In this document: piece after piece, positions 33,065-40,936 of the stretch | Layout of the letters: each line of letters starts with the position of its first letter | Numbering within the stretch: position 1 is the stretch's first letter | Assembly: GCF_003112535.1 (NCBI RefSeq) | Contig: NZ_BEWA01000005.1 | Span: forward strand, 106,024-170,023 | DNA: 64,000 nt | Reading direction: 5' to 3' | Origin: Streptomyces rishiriensis | Lineage (GTDB): Bacteria > Actinomycetota > Actinomycetes > Streptomycetales > Streptomycetaceae | Translations under genes and position numbers: made by a program | Notes under the pieces: model-generated | Databases searched by the model: none | Seen by the model: the letters and a program-made list of their open reading frames with translations, nothing else | What the model was told of the DNA's origin: nothing

Positions 33065-33100
33065 AACCTCGCGTCCGCACACCGTATGCATACGAGGTTT
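33065..33100. promoter_or_regulatory. Nested dyads upstream of the DUF6421 operon
   Basis: The perfect 12-bp palindrome CGTATGCATACG (33083-33094) is enclosed by the longer inverted repeat AACCTCG (33065-33071) and CGAGGTT (33093-33099). It lies about 40 bp upstream of the DUF6421 start, near where the promoter should be. Confidence 0.6.
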
Positions 33101-33303
33101 CCTCCAGCAAGTGGACCTTCGGGAAATTATCCTGCGTGTTCGCATCTTCACCGCACTTTTTCCTGCCGGACACCGGAAGAGCGACGCTTCCGCGTGGGCA
33201 GGGCGGGTAGGGAACTCCGAGGACGCACGCCTGTCCTGGCCGGCCCGCGGCCGTCGGCTCACGTGCTCCCCCGGCCCCGCCGTCGACGGAAACGAGTCGC
33301 GCC

Positions 33304-33987
33304 TTGAACTTCCTCACCATCGGTCACCGCGGAGTGATGGGCGTCGAGCCCGAGAACACGCTGCGCTCCTTCGTCGCCGCCGAGCAGGCCGGCCTCGACG
33401 TCATCGAACTCGATCTGCACCTGAGCAAGGACGGCGCGCTCGTGGTCATGCACGACCCCGACGTGGACCGCACGACCGACGGCGCCGGGGCCATCGCCGA
33501 CCGGACCCTCGCGGAGCTGCGGACCCTCGACGCGGGGCGCGGGGAGCGCGTGCCCGTCTTCGAGGAGGTCCTGGACGCGGTGCGCACGCCGCTGCAGGCC
33601 GAGATCAAGGACGTCCGGGCGGCGCGGGCGCTGGCCGAGGTGATGCAGGCACGGGACCTGTTGGGGCGGGTGGAGGTGTCCTCCTTCCACGACGAGGCCG
33701 TCGCGGAGATCGGGCGGCTGGTCCCCGGGGTGCGCACCGCGCTCATCGGCAGCCGGTACGGCCTCGACATCGTGGACCGGGCGGTGACCGCCGGCGCCGC
33801 CACGCTCTGCCTCAACCTCAGGCGCCTCACCCTGGAGATCGTCGAGGAGGCCCGCGAACGCGACCTGCGGATCATCGGCTGGGTGGTCAACACCCAGGAC
33901 CAGCTGCGGCTCGCCCGCGCCTTCGCACTCGACGGCGCGACGACCGACTACCCGGAGATCAGGCGCACCGGCCGCTTCACGGCCTAG
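33304..33987 (+). CDS. Glycerophosphodiester phosphodiesterase family protein
   Basis: A 227-residue TIM-barrel GDPD enzyme of the UgpQ type without a signal peptide. Catalytic and metal residues are visible as GHRG (8-9), EPENT, IELDLHLSKDG and VVMHDPDVDRTT; QAEIKD carries the later conserved Glu/Lys pair. It hydrolyses glycerophosphodiesters to glycerol-3-phosphate and an alcohol. The start is a TTG at 33304 (MNFLTIGHRG), with a weak GGAAACGAG upstream. An inverted-repeat element follows the stop codon. Confidence 0.9.
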   Translation: MNFLTIGHRGVMGVEPENTLRSFVAAEQAGLDVIELDLHLSKDGALVVMHDPDVDRTTDGAGAIADRTLAELRTLDAGRGERVPVFEEVLDAVRTPLQAEIKDVRAARALAEVMQARDLLGRVEVSSFHDEAVAEIGRLVPGVRTALIGSRYGLDIVDRAVTAGAATLCLNLRRLTLEIVEEARERDLRIIGWVVNTQDQLRLARAFALDGATTDYPEIRRTGRFTA

Positions 33988-33989
33988 GC

Positions 33990-34091
33990 CTGTCGTTTGG
34001 ATCACCCCGCTCACCGGCATCGACCGGTCCCGCCGACGCCCTGCGACCTGCGACCTGCGACCTGCGACCTGCGACCTGATCCAAACGACAG
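33990..34091. repeat. Inverted-repeat-bounded intergenic element with internal 7-bp repeats
   Basis: Perfect 15-bp terminal inverted repeats, CTGTCGTTTGGATCA (33990-34004) and TGATCCAAACGACAG (34077-34091), enclose 72 bp that contain CCGG-bearing hairpins and five to six tandem CCTGCGA heptamers (about 34039-34077). It starts 3 bp after the GDPD stop codon. It looks like a miniature mobile or structural repeat element rather than a simple terminator. Confidence 0.75.
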
Positions 34092-34114
34092 ACCCTGGCC
34101 GTGCGGACCGGCGC

Positions 34115-34654
34115 TCAGGCGAGGTCCTTGATCAGCAGCTCGAACTGCAGGTCGTCGCGCTGCGGGATGCCGAAGCGCTCGTCGCCGTACGGGAAGGGGG
34201 TCATCCGTCCCGTACGGCGGTAGCCGCGACGCTCGTACCAGGCGATGAGGTCCTCGCGGACGGAGATCACGGTCATGTGCATCTCGGTGACGCCCCACTC
34301 CTCCCGCGCCTCGCGCTCGGCCTGCGCCATGACGGCCTTGCCGAGGCCGGCGCCCTGCGCCGTGGGGCCGACCGCGAACATGCCGAAGTAGGCGTGGTCG
34401 CCGCGGTGCTCGAGCTGGCAGCAGGCGACGATCCGGCCGTCCTGCTCGGCGACGAGCAGCCTGGAGTCGGGCGCCTCGACGACCGCGAGCACGCCGTCGG
34501 GGTCGGTCCGCTGCCCCTGCAGGATGTCGGCCTCGGTCGTCCACCCGGCCCGGCTGGAGTCACCGCGATAGGCGGACTCGACGAGCCGGACTATGGCGTC
34601 GACGTCGGCGGCGGTGGCGTCGCGGAAGGTCAGGTCGGTGGCAGCGGTGTCCAT
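34115..34654 (-). CDS. GNAT-family N-acetyltransferase
   Basis: A 179-residue GCN5-related acetyltransferase: N-terminal LTFRDATAADVDAIVRLVESAYRG, the acetyl-CoA-binding motif A region FGMFAVGPTAQGAGLGKAVM (R/QxxGxG/A), MTVISVREDLIAWYERRGYRRTGRMTPFP. ATG at 34654 (MDTAATDLTF) chosen with GGAG upstream. The acceptor substrate is unknown; the HMTVISVREDLIAWYERRGY block is typical of uncharacterised bacterial GNATs. Confidence 0.9.
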   Translation of the reverse strand: MDTAATDLTFRDATAADVDAIVRLVESAYRGDSSRAGWTTEADILQGQRTDPDGVLAVVEAPDSRLLVAEQDGRIVACCQLEHRGDHAYFGMFAVGPTAQGAGLGKAVMAQAEREAREEWGVTEMHMTVISVREDLIAWYERRGYRRTGRMTPFPYGDERFGIPQRDDLQFELLIKDLA

Positions 34655-34727
34655 GCGGGCGATCTCCGGTCTCTGACATGTCTGGGGCACCGGTGAGCCT
34701 AACTCCGCGCCGGTAGTCTCAGGGTGC

Positions 34728-35126
34728 ATGGTGCATGTACTCAGCAGCAGGACCTTGCTCCGCCCCACCGATCCCGGACGCTCGCGCGCCTTCTACGGAG
34801 AGCAGCTGGGGCTGGCCGTCTCCCGTGAGTTCGGCACGGGAGAGGAGCGCGGTGTCGTCTACTTCCTCGGCGGCGGTTTCCTGGAGCTCTCCGGCCGCTC
34901 ACGGACGCCGATGCCCCCCGACCCCGCGGTACGGCTGTGGCTGCAGGTGCCGGACGTGGCGGCCGCGCATGACGAGCTGCGGGCGAAGGGGGTCGAGATC
35001 GTCCGTCCGCCGGTGAAGGAGCCATGGGGGCTGGTCGAGATGTGGATCGCGGATCCGGACGGCACCCCGATCGTGCTGGTGGAGGTGCCCGCGGACCATC
35101 CGATGCGGTACCGCCCGGGCATCTGA
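34728..35126 (+). CDS. VOC-family protein (glyoxalase/bleomycin-resistance type)
   Basis: A 132-residue single-domain vicinal oxygen chelate protein. Two beta-alpha-beta-beta-beta halves are evident: LSSRTLLRPTDPGRSRAFYGEQLGL with a later FLEL, then VPDVAAAHDELRAKGVEIVRPPVKEPWGLVEMWIADPDGTPIVLVEVP. Divergent from the GNAT gene across 73 bp. Whether it is a metal enzyme or a ligand-binding protein cannot be told. Confidence 0.87.
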   Translation: MVHVLSSRTLLRPTDPGRSRAFYGEQLGLAVSREFGTGEERGVVYFLGGGFLELSGRSRTPMPPDPAVRLWLQVPDVAAAHDELRAKGVEIVRPPVKEPWGLVEMWIADPDGTPIVLVEVPADHPMRYRPGI

Positions 35127-35345
35127 ACCACCGGCCCGGGGCCCGTCCGACGCCGCCCGGGCATCCCACACGCCCGGGCCGCATCCGGCTCATGGAGCGC
35201 CGCGGCTCGGGCCGGCCGTGGGTGCGGCCCGACTGCGCGGTGGACGGGCCGCACCGGGGATCTCGGGCTGTGGCGGTCAGCGGATGCCGTCGTCCGGGGC
35301 GAGGCTTAGCGTGCTGGAAGGGGTCCCCTTGTCGGAAGGAACGTC

Positions 35346-36110
35346 ATGAAGCTCGACGCGCCCCTGCCAGGCGGGCCCTGCTGGGCCGAGCTCGGGACCC
35401 GTGACCTCGAGGAGGCGAAGCGGTTCTACGCGCGGTTGTTCGGTTGGCGCGCACAGACGGACCCGCGGCAGGAGGCGGGCGGCTACACGGTCGCGCACCT
35501 CGGCGAGGCCGCCGTCGCCGCGCTCACTCCCCTGCATCAGCAGGCGCAGCCGTGTGCCTGGAGCGTGTCGTTCGCGGTGACCGACGCGGACGTCAGCGCA
35601 CGGCTGGTGACGGAGGCGGGCGGCAAGGTGCTGGTGGGTCCGATGGACGTCTTCGACATGGGCCGTTTCGTCGTCGCCCTGGATCCGGCCGGCGCCGCGT
35701 TCCAGCTGTGGCAGGCGCGCGCGTTCCCGGGCGCCGGGCTGTTCAACGCGCCCGGCTCGCTCGGCTGGGTCGAGCTGCTGACCCGCGATCCGGAGCGGGC
35801 GGAGACCTTCTACACCACGGTGTTCGGCTGGACCGTCGGCTCCTCGGAGAACTACGTGCAGTGGGGCGTCGGCGGCGCCGACTTCGGCGGCATGATCACG
35901 ATGGACGGGAAGTTCCCGCCGGAGGTGCCGCCGCACTGGCTGCCGTACTTCGCGGTGGCCGACGTGGACGCCTCCACGCGGACGGCCGTCGAGGCCGGCG
36001 GCGCCGTCCTCGTGGAACCGGCCTCCGTGCCGGACGGTCCGCGGATCGCCGTGCTCCGGGACCCGCCGGGCGCGGCCTTCGGCGTGTACCGCGCGGGCCA
36101 CGGGGAGTGA
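35346..36110 (+). CDS. Two-domain VOC-family protein
   Basis: A 254-residue protein with two tandem VOC modules: residues 1-125 (GGPCWAELGTRDLEEAKRFYARLFGW) and 130-254 (GSLGWVELLTRDPERAETFYTTVFGW), each ending in a PAGAAFQLWQ/PPGAAFGVYR strand. This pattern matches the actinobacterial CFP30B/glyoxalase-like family often fused in duplicate. The ATG at 35346 has GGAAGGAACG upstream. Function unknown. Confidence 0.87.
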   Translation: MKLDAPLPGGPCWAELGTRDLEEAKRFYARLFGWRAQTDPRQEAGGYTVAHLGEAAVAALTPLHQQAQPCAWSVSFAVTDADVSARLVTEAGGKVLVGPMDVFDMGRFVVALDPAGAAFQLWQARAFPGAGLFNAPGSLGWVELLTRDPERAETFYTTVFGWTVGSSENYVQWGVGGADFGGMITMDGKFPPEVPPHWLPYFAVADVDASTRTAVEAGGAVLVEPASVPDGPRIAVLRDPPGAAFGVYRAGHGE

Positions 36111-36174
36111 ACGCCGTGCCGCGGCGGAGTGCGGCGCGCTCGACGACACCGCCGCATGGTGGCGTACGGGGACG

Positions 36175-36310
36175 CAGCCCCTCCGCGACGGTCCCCTTCG
36201 CGACGTACGGTCCCCTTCGCGACGGCCTCGTCGTCACAGCCCCCTTCGTCACAGCCCCCTTCGTGACGGCCTCGTCGTGACGGCCGCCGCGTGACGGCCG
36301 CCTCGTGGAC
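36175..36310. repeat. GC-rich tandem repeat tract after the VOC gene
   Basis: Repeated words gacggtccccttcgc (twice) and cacagcccccttcgt (twice), then gacggcctcgtcg and gacggccgccg variants, run through the 211-bp interval between the VOC gene and the convergent marR gene. No gene is seen in it. Confidence 0.75.
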
Positions 36311-36321
36311 GAGACCGCCGC

Positions 36322-37095
36322 TCAGACCCGCAGTGACCGCATGTGCCCCTCCAGCCGGCTGAGCAACTCGCCCAGCAGATCGGCCAGTTCACCCTGGCTG
36401 CCGTCGTCCAGGGCGGACAGGACCGCGCTCTCGTAGGCGAGCTGCTCGGGCATGACGCCGTCCACGAGGTCCCGGCCGGCGTCCGTGAGGCGGAGATGGG
36501 CGACCCGGCGGTCGCGGGTGTCGCCGCGGCGTTCCACGAGGCCGCGCTCGGTGAGCTGCTTGAGGCGTTTGGTGACGGCGGCCCCGGAGGAGAAGGTCTC
36601 GCGGGCCAGCTCGCCGGGGGTCAGCTCATGGCCGGTGCGGCGCAGCGCGCCGAGCAGGTCGAACTCGGGCCGGCTCAGTCCGACTCCGCGCAGGGGCGCG
36701 TCCTCGGCCTGCTGGAGCAGGGCGGCGCAGCGGTTGACCCGGCCGATGATCTCCATGGGGCCGGTGTCCAGGTCGGGCCGCACGGTCTGCCACTGCCGTA
36801 CGACGGCGGCGACCGTGTCGTTCCTCACCGGCCCGCCGTCCGCGGCCGGCCCGCCGTCCTGGGCCGGCCTGGCGTCCTGGGCCGGCCCGCCGCCCTCGGC
36901 CGGGTCGCCGTCCTCGGCCGGGTCGCCGGTGGTGGTCGGGTCGCCGGTGGTGGTCGGGCCGCCGCCCTCGGCCAGGTCACCGGTGATGGTCGGGGCCTCG
37001 GCCCGGGGGCGCCGCCTCGGGGCGCTGCCGTCGCCGTCCGCGGAACCCTCCTGTGCCCCGTTCCCGGCCGCCGCCCGTCCCTGCGTCGCCGTCAT
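36322..37095 (-). CDS. MarR-family regulator with repetitive N-terminal extension
   Basis: A 257-residue protein. The C-terminal 165 residues are a MarR winged helix (LSRPEFDLLGALRRTGHELTPGELARETFSSGAAVTKRLKQLTERGLVERRGDTRDRRVAHLRLT). The first 90 residues are a Gly/Asp/Pro-rich extension built of repeats (GDPTTTGDP, AEDGDPAEGGG, QDARPAQDGGPAADGGP) unlike normal MarR proteins. GGAGGACG precedes the ATG at 37095; a GTG at the end of the repeats could alternatively start a normal-length protein. It overlaps the upstream FUSC gene by 4 bp and probably regulates it. Confidence 0.85.
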   Translation of the reverse strand: MTATQGRAAAGNGAQEGSADGDGSAPRRRPRAEAPTITGDLAEGGGPTTTGDPTTTGDPAEDGDPAEGGGPAQDARPAQDGGPAADGGPVRNDTVAAVVRQWQTVRPDLDTGPMEIIGRVNRCAALLQQAEDAPLRGVGLSRPEFDLLGALRRTGHELTPGELARETFSSGAAVTKRLKQLTERGLVERRGDTRDRRVAHLRLTDAGRDLVDGVMPEQLAYESAVLSALDDGSQGELADLLGELLSRLEGHMRSLRV

Positions 37096-38888
37096 CGCCG
37101 TACGTCCTCCGCTCTCGTACCCGCGTCCCGGTCCAGGAGCAGCCCCTGGCGCCGTACCGTCGCCGCGAGCGTACGGTGTCCCGACTGTTCGGCCGTCACG
37201 ACCCGCTCCTGGGGCAGGGCACGCTGCCACCACTCGCCGGCCGCGGCGTCTGCGGTGGCGCGGAGATCGACCAGCGCGGTGGCCAGGGCGCGGCGGGCCG
37301 CGTCCACGGCTCCGGTGGCGGGATGCGGCTCCGCCAGCAGGCGGGCGGCGTGTTCCCGGGCTCGTTCGACCGCCGTCAGGGCGTTTTCGAGACGGTCGCC
37401 GGCCCGGCGGTTGGTGACGGCGATCGCGGCGGCGAAACCGACCACGGCGCCGACGAGGGTGTCCACGAGTCGCTCGGTGATCAGTCGGCCCGGATCCTGG
37501 ACCTGCGCGAACTCGGTGATGAGCAGGGCCATCGGGGTCACGCAGACGCTGCCGAGCCAGTAGTTGCGGCTGATCAGCGCCTCCGCGCCGAAGTTGAGGG
37601 CGAGACAGACCAGGACGAGGGCCGCCTGGGCGAGGTGGGCGAGCGGGACCAGCGCGGCGAAGGCGAGGACGCCGACGAGGTTGCCGACGACGCGCTGAAC
37701 CGCGCGGCTCCAGGTGAGGGTGACGTTCGCCTGGTAGAGGGACGCGGCGGTGACCAGGGCCCAGTAGGGGCGGCCGACCCCGAGGGCGAGGGAGGCGTGT
37801 CCGGCGAGGGCGCAGCCCAGGGCGGTGCGTGCCGCGATGGGCGCGAGGGGGCCAAGACGGTGCCTCAACGGCGTTCGCCCGAAGGCGAGTTCGGCGTCGA
37901 CGCCGATGAGTTCGTCGTCGTCGACGAGATCGTCGGGGCGCGGGACGGGCGCGGCGGCGAGCAGGTCGCGGGCCCAGTCGCGCAGCCGGGCCGGGTCGGT
38001 GTCGGCGGGCGCGGCGAGGGCGATCTCGGCCCGCACGACGAGCCGCTCCAGACCGCGGCGCGTCTCCCCGGCGCGGGCCGACAGGAGGGTCTGCCAGGCG
38101 GCGTGCACGGCGGCAGCCGCGGCGGCGCGGGCCCGGCCCTCACCTACACCTTCACGTTCCCTTTCACCTTCACCTTCACCTTCACCTTCACCTTCGCCCG
38201 CGCCTGCGCCTGCGCCTGCCGCATGTGCGTCGACGTGGGCGGCGGCCGCGTTCAGGGCGTGCGCGGTGGCGCGTCGCTCGGGACCGTGCGGGCGCGCCAG
38301 CGCGGGCGCCATGCCGATCAGCCAGGCCCAGCCGCCCGTGGCGAGAGCCAGCCCGATATGGCCGGGGACCTGGTCGAGGGTCTGCGGCACGAACAGCGAG
38401 GCAGAGCTGATGAAGGTGAGGACGACGTTGGCGGGCGGCCCGAGGCGGGTCGCGTCGCACAGGGCCTTCTGCGCGGCCGCGAGGAGCGCGCCGACGGTGA
38501 CCAGGACGACCGGGGACGCGGTGAGCGAGGCGGCGAGCAGGGCGACGGCCAGTCCGCCGGTCATGCCGAGCACCACCCAGGCCAGCACGCGGGCCCGGGC
38601 GGCGTATGGGCGGTTGTGGGCGTAGAGGGCGCACAGGGATCCGGCCATCGTGTAGATGGCCAGGTCCAGCCGCCCGAGGGCCAGCAGGATCAGGTTCGGC
38701 GGGGCGACCGCGGCGATCACGCTCAGAGCGGGCTTGAACCAGATGTCCGAGGGGCGGCCGAGCCGCAGGACGCCGGAGAGCGGGAGACCTGGCCCCGGGC
38801 GCCTTCCGGGTCGGGGTCGGTGCGGCGGTCGGTGTCGGGGCCCGGGACGGGGCCGGGGGCGCTGGGGGGTCGCACTGCTCATATCCAT
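37092..38888 (-). CDS. FUSC-family (aromatic acid/fusaric acid-type) membrane exporter
   Basis: A 598-residue membrane protein with two blocks of hydrophobic helices (about 60-200 and 365-500) separated by a hydrophilic cytosolic region, the arrangement of FUSC/YccS/AaeB-like efflux proteins; QRVVGNLVGVLAFAALVPLA and SRNYWLGSVCVTPMALL fit the conserved second block. The N-terminus is Arg/Pro rich, and the central loop contains a (GA)n(GE)n tract encoded by 6-bp repeats. The first gene of a MarR-containing operon. ATG at 38888 lacks a ribosome site and may be near the transcript start; ATG 38882 is an alternative. Confidence 0.83.
   Translation of the reverse strand: MDMSSATPQRPRPRPGPRHRPPHRPRPGRRPGPGLPLSGVLRLGRPSDIWFKPALSVIAAVAPPNLILLALGRLDLAIYTMAGSLCALYAHNRPYAARARVLAWVVLGMTGGLAVALLAASLTASPVVLVTVGALLAAAQKALCDATRLGPPANVVLTFISSASLFVPQTLDQVPGHIGLALATGGWAWLIGMAPALARPHGPERRATAHALNAAAAHVDAHAAGAGAGAGEGEGEGEGEGEREREGVGEGRARAAAAAAVHAAWQTLLSARAGETRRGLERLVVRAEIALAAPADTDPARLRDWARDLLAAAPVPRPDDLVDDDELIGVDAELAFGRTPLRHRLGPLAPIAARTALGCALAGHASLALGVGRPYWALVTAASLYQANVTLTWSRAVQRVVGNLVGVLAFAALVPLAHLAQAALVLVCLALNFGAEALISRNYWLGSVCVTPMALLITEFAQVQDPGRLITERLVDTLVGAVVGFAAAIAVTNRRAGDRLENALTAVERAREHAARLLAEPHPATGAVDAARRALATALVDLRATADAAAGEWWQRALPQERVVTAEQSGHRTLAATVRRQGLLLDRDAGTRAEDVRR
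38145..38220. repeat. Hexanucleotide repeat inside the FUSC gene
   Basis: Tandem TTCACC units (about 5 perfect copies, plus degenerate neighbours and GCCTGC copies) encode the Gly-Glu and Gly-Ala alternations on the minus strand. Copy-number change would be in frame. Confidence 0.9.
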
Positions 38889-38891
38889 CAA

Positions 38892-38907
38892 TTTAACATG
38901 TGTTTTA
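38892..38907. promoter_or_regulatory. AT-rich imperfect dyad upstream of FUSC-marR operon
   Basis: TTTAACATGTGTTTTA stands out against the GC-rich background just upstream of the FUSC ATG and has an imperfect AACA..TGTT dyad. It is a candidate -10 region and MarR site. Confidence 0.45.
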
Positions 38908-39045
38908 CCCGTGAAATGTTTTTGTGCTCCGTCGGATGCTCCCCGTGTACACCCTTGCGCCCGCGTGCGCGCGGCACGGCGTGGGCATCGCATCCTTCGA
39001 CGGCGGACGCCGAGCGGTCGGTGAACGCCGAGCGGGGAGGTGCGC

Positions 39046-39588
39046 GTGCACGGACCGGCTTCGCCCGGCTGGCTGCTGGTCGCGCTGTGTGCGGCGACGG
39101 GGGCCTACTGCCTGCTGCGGATGCGCAGCGGGGTCGAGGAACAGCGCAGAGCCGCGGGCGGCGAGGCGCTGATGGGCTTCGGGATGGCCGCGATGGCCGT
39201 GCCGCCTGCCGTGTTCACACCGCCGGCGTGGGCGTGGCCGGCCTATGCCGTGGTCTTCGGAGCGGCAGCGCTGCGGGCGCTGTGGTCGGCTCGGGCCGGC
39301 GCGCATCATCTGCATCATCTGGTGGGCGCCGGGGCCATGGTGTACATGGCGGCCGTGATGGCCGGCACGCCCGCTCACTCACACCGCCACGGCGGCTCGG
39401 GAGTCCCGCTGCTGACGGGTGCGCTGCTGGCGTACTTCACCGGCTACGTCCTCCTCGCGGGGGTGCGGCTGCTCCCGGCCGCCGGGGCGGGCGGAGCCGC
39501 CGTCGCCTGGGGCGACCGGCCCGAAGTGGCGCGGGCCTGCCGCCTGTCGATGGGCATCGGCATGCTCACGATGCTGCTGACGATGTGA
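39046..39588 (+). CDS. DUF5134 family membrane protein
   Basis: A 180-residue membrane protein with about five hydrophobic helices. The His-rich AGAHHLHHLVGAGAMVYM segment and the HSHRHGG loop fit the DUF5134 family of actinobacteria, whose function is unknown; the histidines could bind a metal such as copper. GTG at 39046 is 5 nt after GGGGAGG; an earlier GTG at 39040 overlaps that site. Confidence 0.82.
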   Translation: MHGPASPGWLLVALCAATGAYCLLRMRSGVEEQRRAAGGEALMGFGMAAMAVPPAVFTPPAWAWPAYAVVFGAAALRALWSARAGAHHLHHLVGAGAMVYMAAVMAGTPAHSHRHGGSGVPLLTGALLAYFTGYVLLAGVRLLPAAGAGGAAVAWGDRPEVARACRLSMGIGMLTMLLTM

Positions 39589-39628
39589 TCCCCGGACCTG
39601 GCAGGCGGTACGCGGGCAGTTCTTCGCT

Positions 39629-39650
39629 CCGGCCCCGAGGTCGGGGCCGG
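39629..39650 (+). terminator. Terminator after DUF5134 gene
   Basis: Perfect 8-bp stem CCGGCCCC/GGGGCCGG (39629-39636 with 39643-39650), loop of 6 nt, 41 bp past the stop. Confidence 0.6.
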
Positions 39651-39736
39651 TTGACGACCGTGCCGGCCCTGGTCGAACTCAATGCGGACCGGGGCGTGTT
39701 CGGCCCCTCCCCCACCCCTCGGACCCATCCCAGCGT

Positions 39737-39985
39737 GTGGGACTGACGAGGATCTGGCTGGGGGTGCACTGGCCGTCGGACGTCCTGGCCGGCCGGCTGC
39801 TCGGCGCCACGCCGACGACGCTGGCGATCGCGGCACACCTGCGTCGGCGGCCCGGACCGGACCGGACCGGACCGGGATCACGGCGGTGTCGCGAGGTCGC
39901 CGCCCGCGTCGGGGTCGGTCCCCCCACGACGGTGCCCCGGCTCGGCGCCCCGAACGCGAACCCAGCCGCGGACGCATCCTCTTGA
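39737..39985 (+). pseudogene. Remnant of a PAP2-family phosphatase (C-terminal end only)
   Basis: The frame starting at 39737 reads VGLTRIWLGVHWPSDVLAGRLLGA, which is the C-terminal catalytic motif (SRxxLGVHWPSDVLAG-like, with Arg and His) of PAP2/undecaprenyl-pyrophosphatase-type membrane enzymes. The preceding motifs and helices of the family are absent upstream (39660-39736 encodes nothing similar), and after about residue 34 the frame degenerates into Arg/Pro-rich sequence. I conclude that it is a truncated gene relic. Confidence 0.55.
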
Positions 39986-40039
39986 CGTTCCGTCACAGCC
40001 CGACGAGCACGTGATCCGCGTCCTGGGCCTGCGCAACTC

Positions 40040-40165
40040 GGACCGAACTCCGCTTCCATCCGCCCGAACTGCCTTCACCTGCACGAACTTCTCGTCCATC
40101 CCTCCGAAGTGCCCGTTCGCCGCTCGAACTTCCCGTCGGTTCATCCGAACTCCCCCTCTGAGCCG
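40040..40165. repeat. Degenerate ~20-bp repeats upstream of the HAD gene
   Basis: Units of 19-22 bp each begin GAACTTCC, GAACTGCC or GAAGTGCC (about 40046, 40068, 40087, 40108, 40128, 40149), interspersed with TCATCC. The whole 39986-40246 stretch otherwise lacks a gene. Confidence 0.65.
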
Positions 40166-40246
40166 TCCTCGTGGCCCGCGGCGGCGGGCTGGCGGTCGTC
40201 CCGATTCCCGAGCGGCGGGGTTGGCGGACTCCATAAGATCGTCCGC

Positions 40247-40936
40247 ATGAAGAGCGTGTTGTTCGACTTCTCCGGAACCCTCTTCCGGATCGAGTCCGCC
40301 GAGTCCTGGCTGCGGTCGGCGCTGCGCACGGCGGGCGTGGCGATGCCCGGGCTTGAACTGGCCGAGAAGGCACGGGCCCTGGAGGAGGCCGGCGCGCTGC
40401 CGGGCGGAGCGTCCCCCGTCCGGGTGCCCGACGAGCTGGCCGGGCTGTGGCGGGTGCGGGACGAGAGCGCGGAGCTGCACCGGGCCGCTTACACCGGCCT
40501 GTGCCGTCAGGTGCCGTTGCCGGACCCGGCGTTGTACGACGCGCTGTACGACCGGCACAAGGCGCCGGCGGCCTGGTCCCCGTATCCCGACGCCCTCGCC
40601 GTGCTCCGCGGGTTGCGCGAGCGCGGGCTGCGGGTCGGCGTGGTCAGCAACATCGGCTGGGATCTGCGACCCGTGTTCCGGGAGCACGGCCTCGACGCGT
40701 ACGTCCACACGTACACGCTGTCGTACGAGTACGGCGTGCAGAAGCCGGACGCGCGGCTGTTCACGATCGCGTGCGAGGCGCTGGGGGCCGACCCTCGCCG
40801 GACCCTGATGGTGGGTGACAGCCGCTCGGCCGACGGCGGGGCGGCCGCGCTGGGCTGCGCCGTGCACTTCGTGGACCATCTGCCGGCGGCGGAACGCCCG
40901 GACGGGCTGCGGCCGGTGCTGGAGCTGGTGGGCTGA
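40247..40936 (+). CDS. HAD-superfamily hydrolase with altered motif I
   Basis: A 229-residue HAD subfamily IA protein: motif I DFSGTL (nucleophile D7), motif II VVSNIGW, motif III lysine in GVQKPDARLF and motif IV MVGDSRSADGGAA. The second Asp of the usual DxD is Ser (position 9); phosphatases normally need this Asp for acid/base catalysis, so the reaction may differ (dehalogenase-, phosphonatase-like or slow phosphatase). ATG at 40247. Confidence 0.88.
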   Translation: MKSVLFDFSGTLFRIESAESWLRSALRTAGVAMPGLELAEKARALEEAGALPGGASPVRVPDELAGLWRVRDESAELHRAAYTGLCRQVPLPDPALYDALYDRHKAPAAWSPYPDALAVLRGLRERGLRVGVVSNIGWDLRPVFREHGLDAYVHTYTLSYEYGVQKPDARLFTIACEALGADPRRTLMVGDSRSADGGAAALGCAVHFVDHLPAAERPDGLRPVLELVG

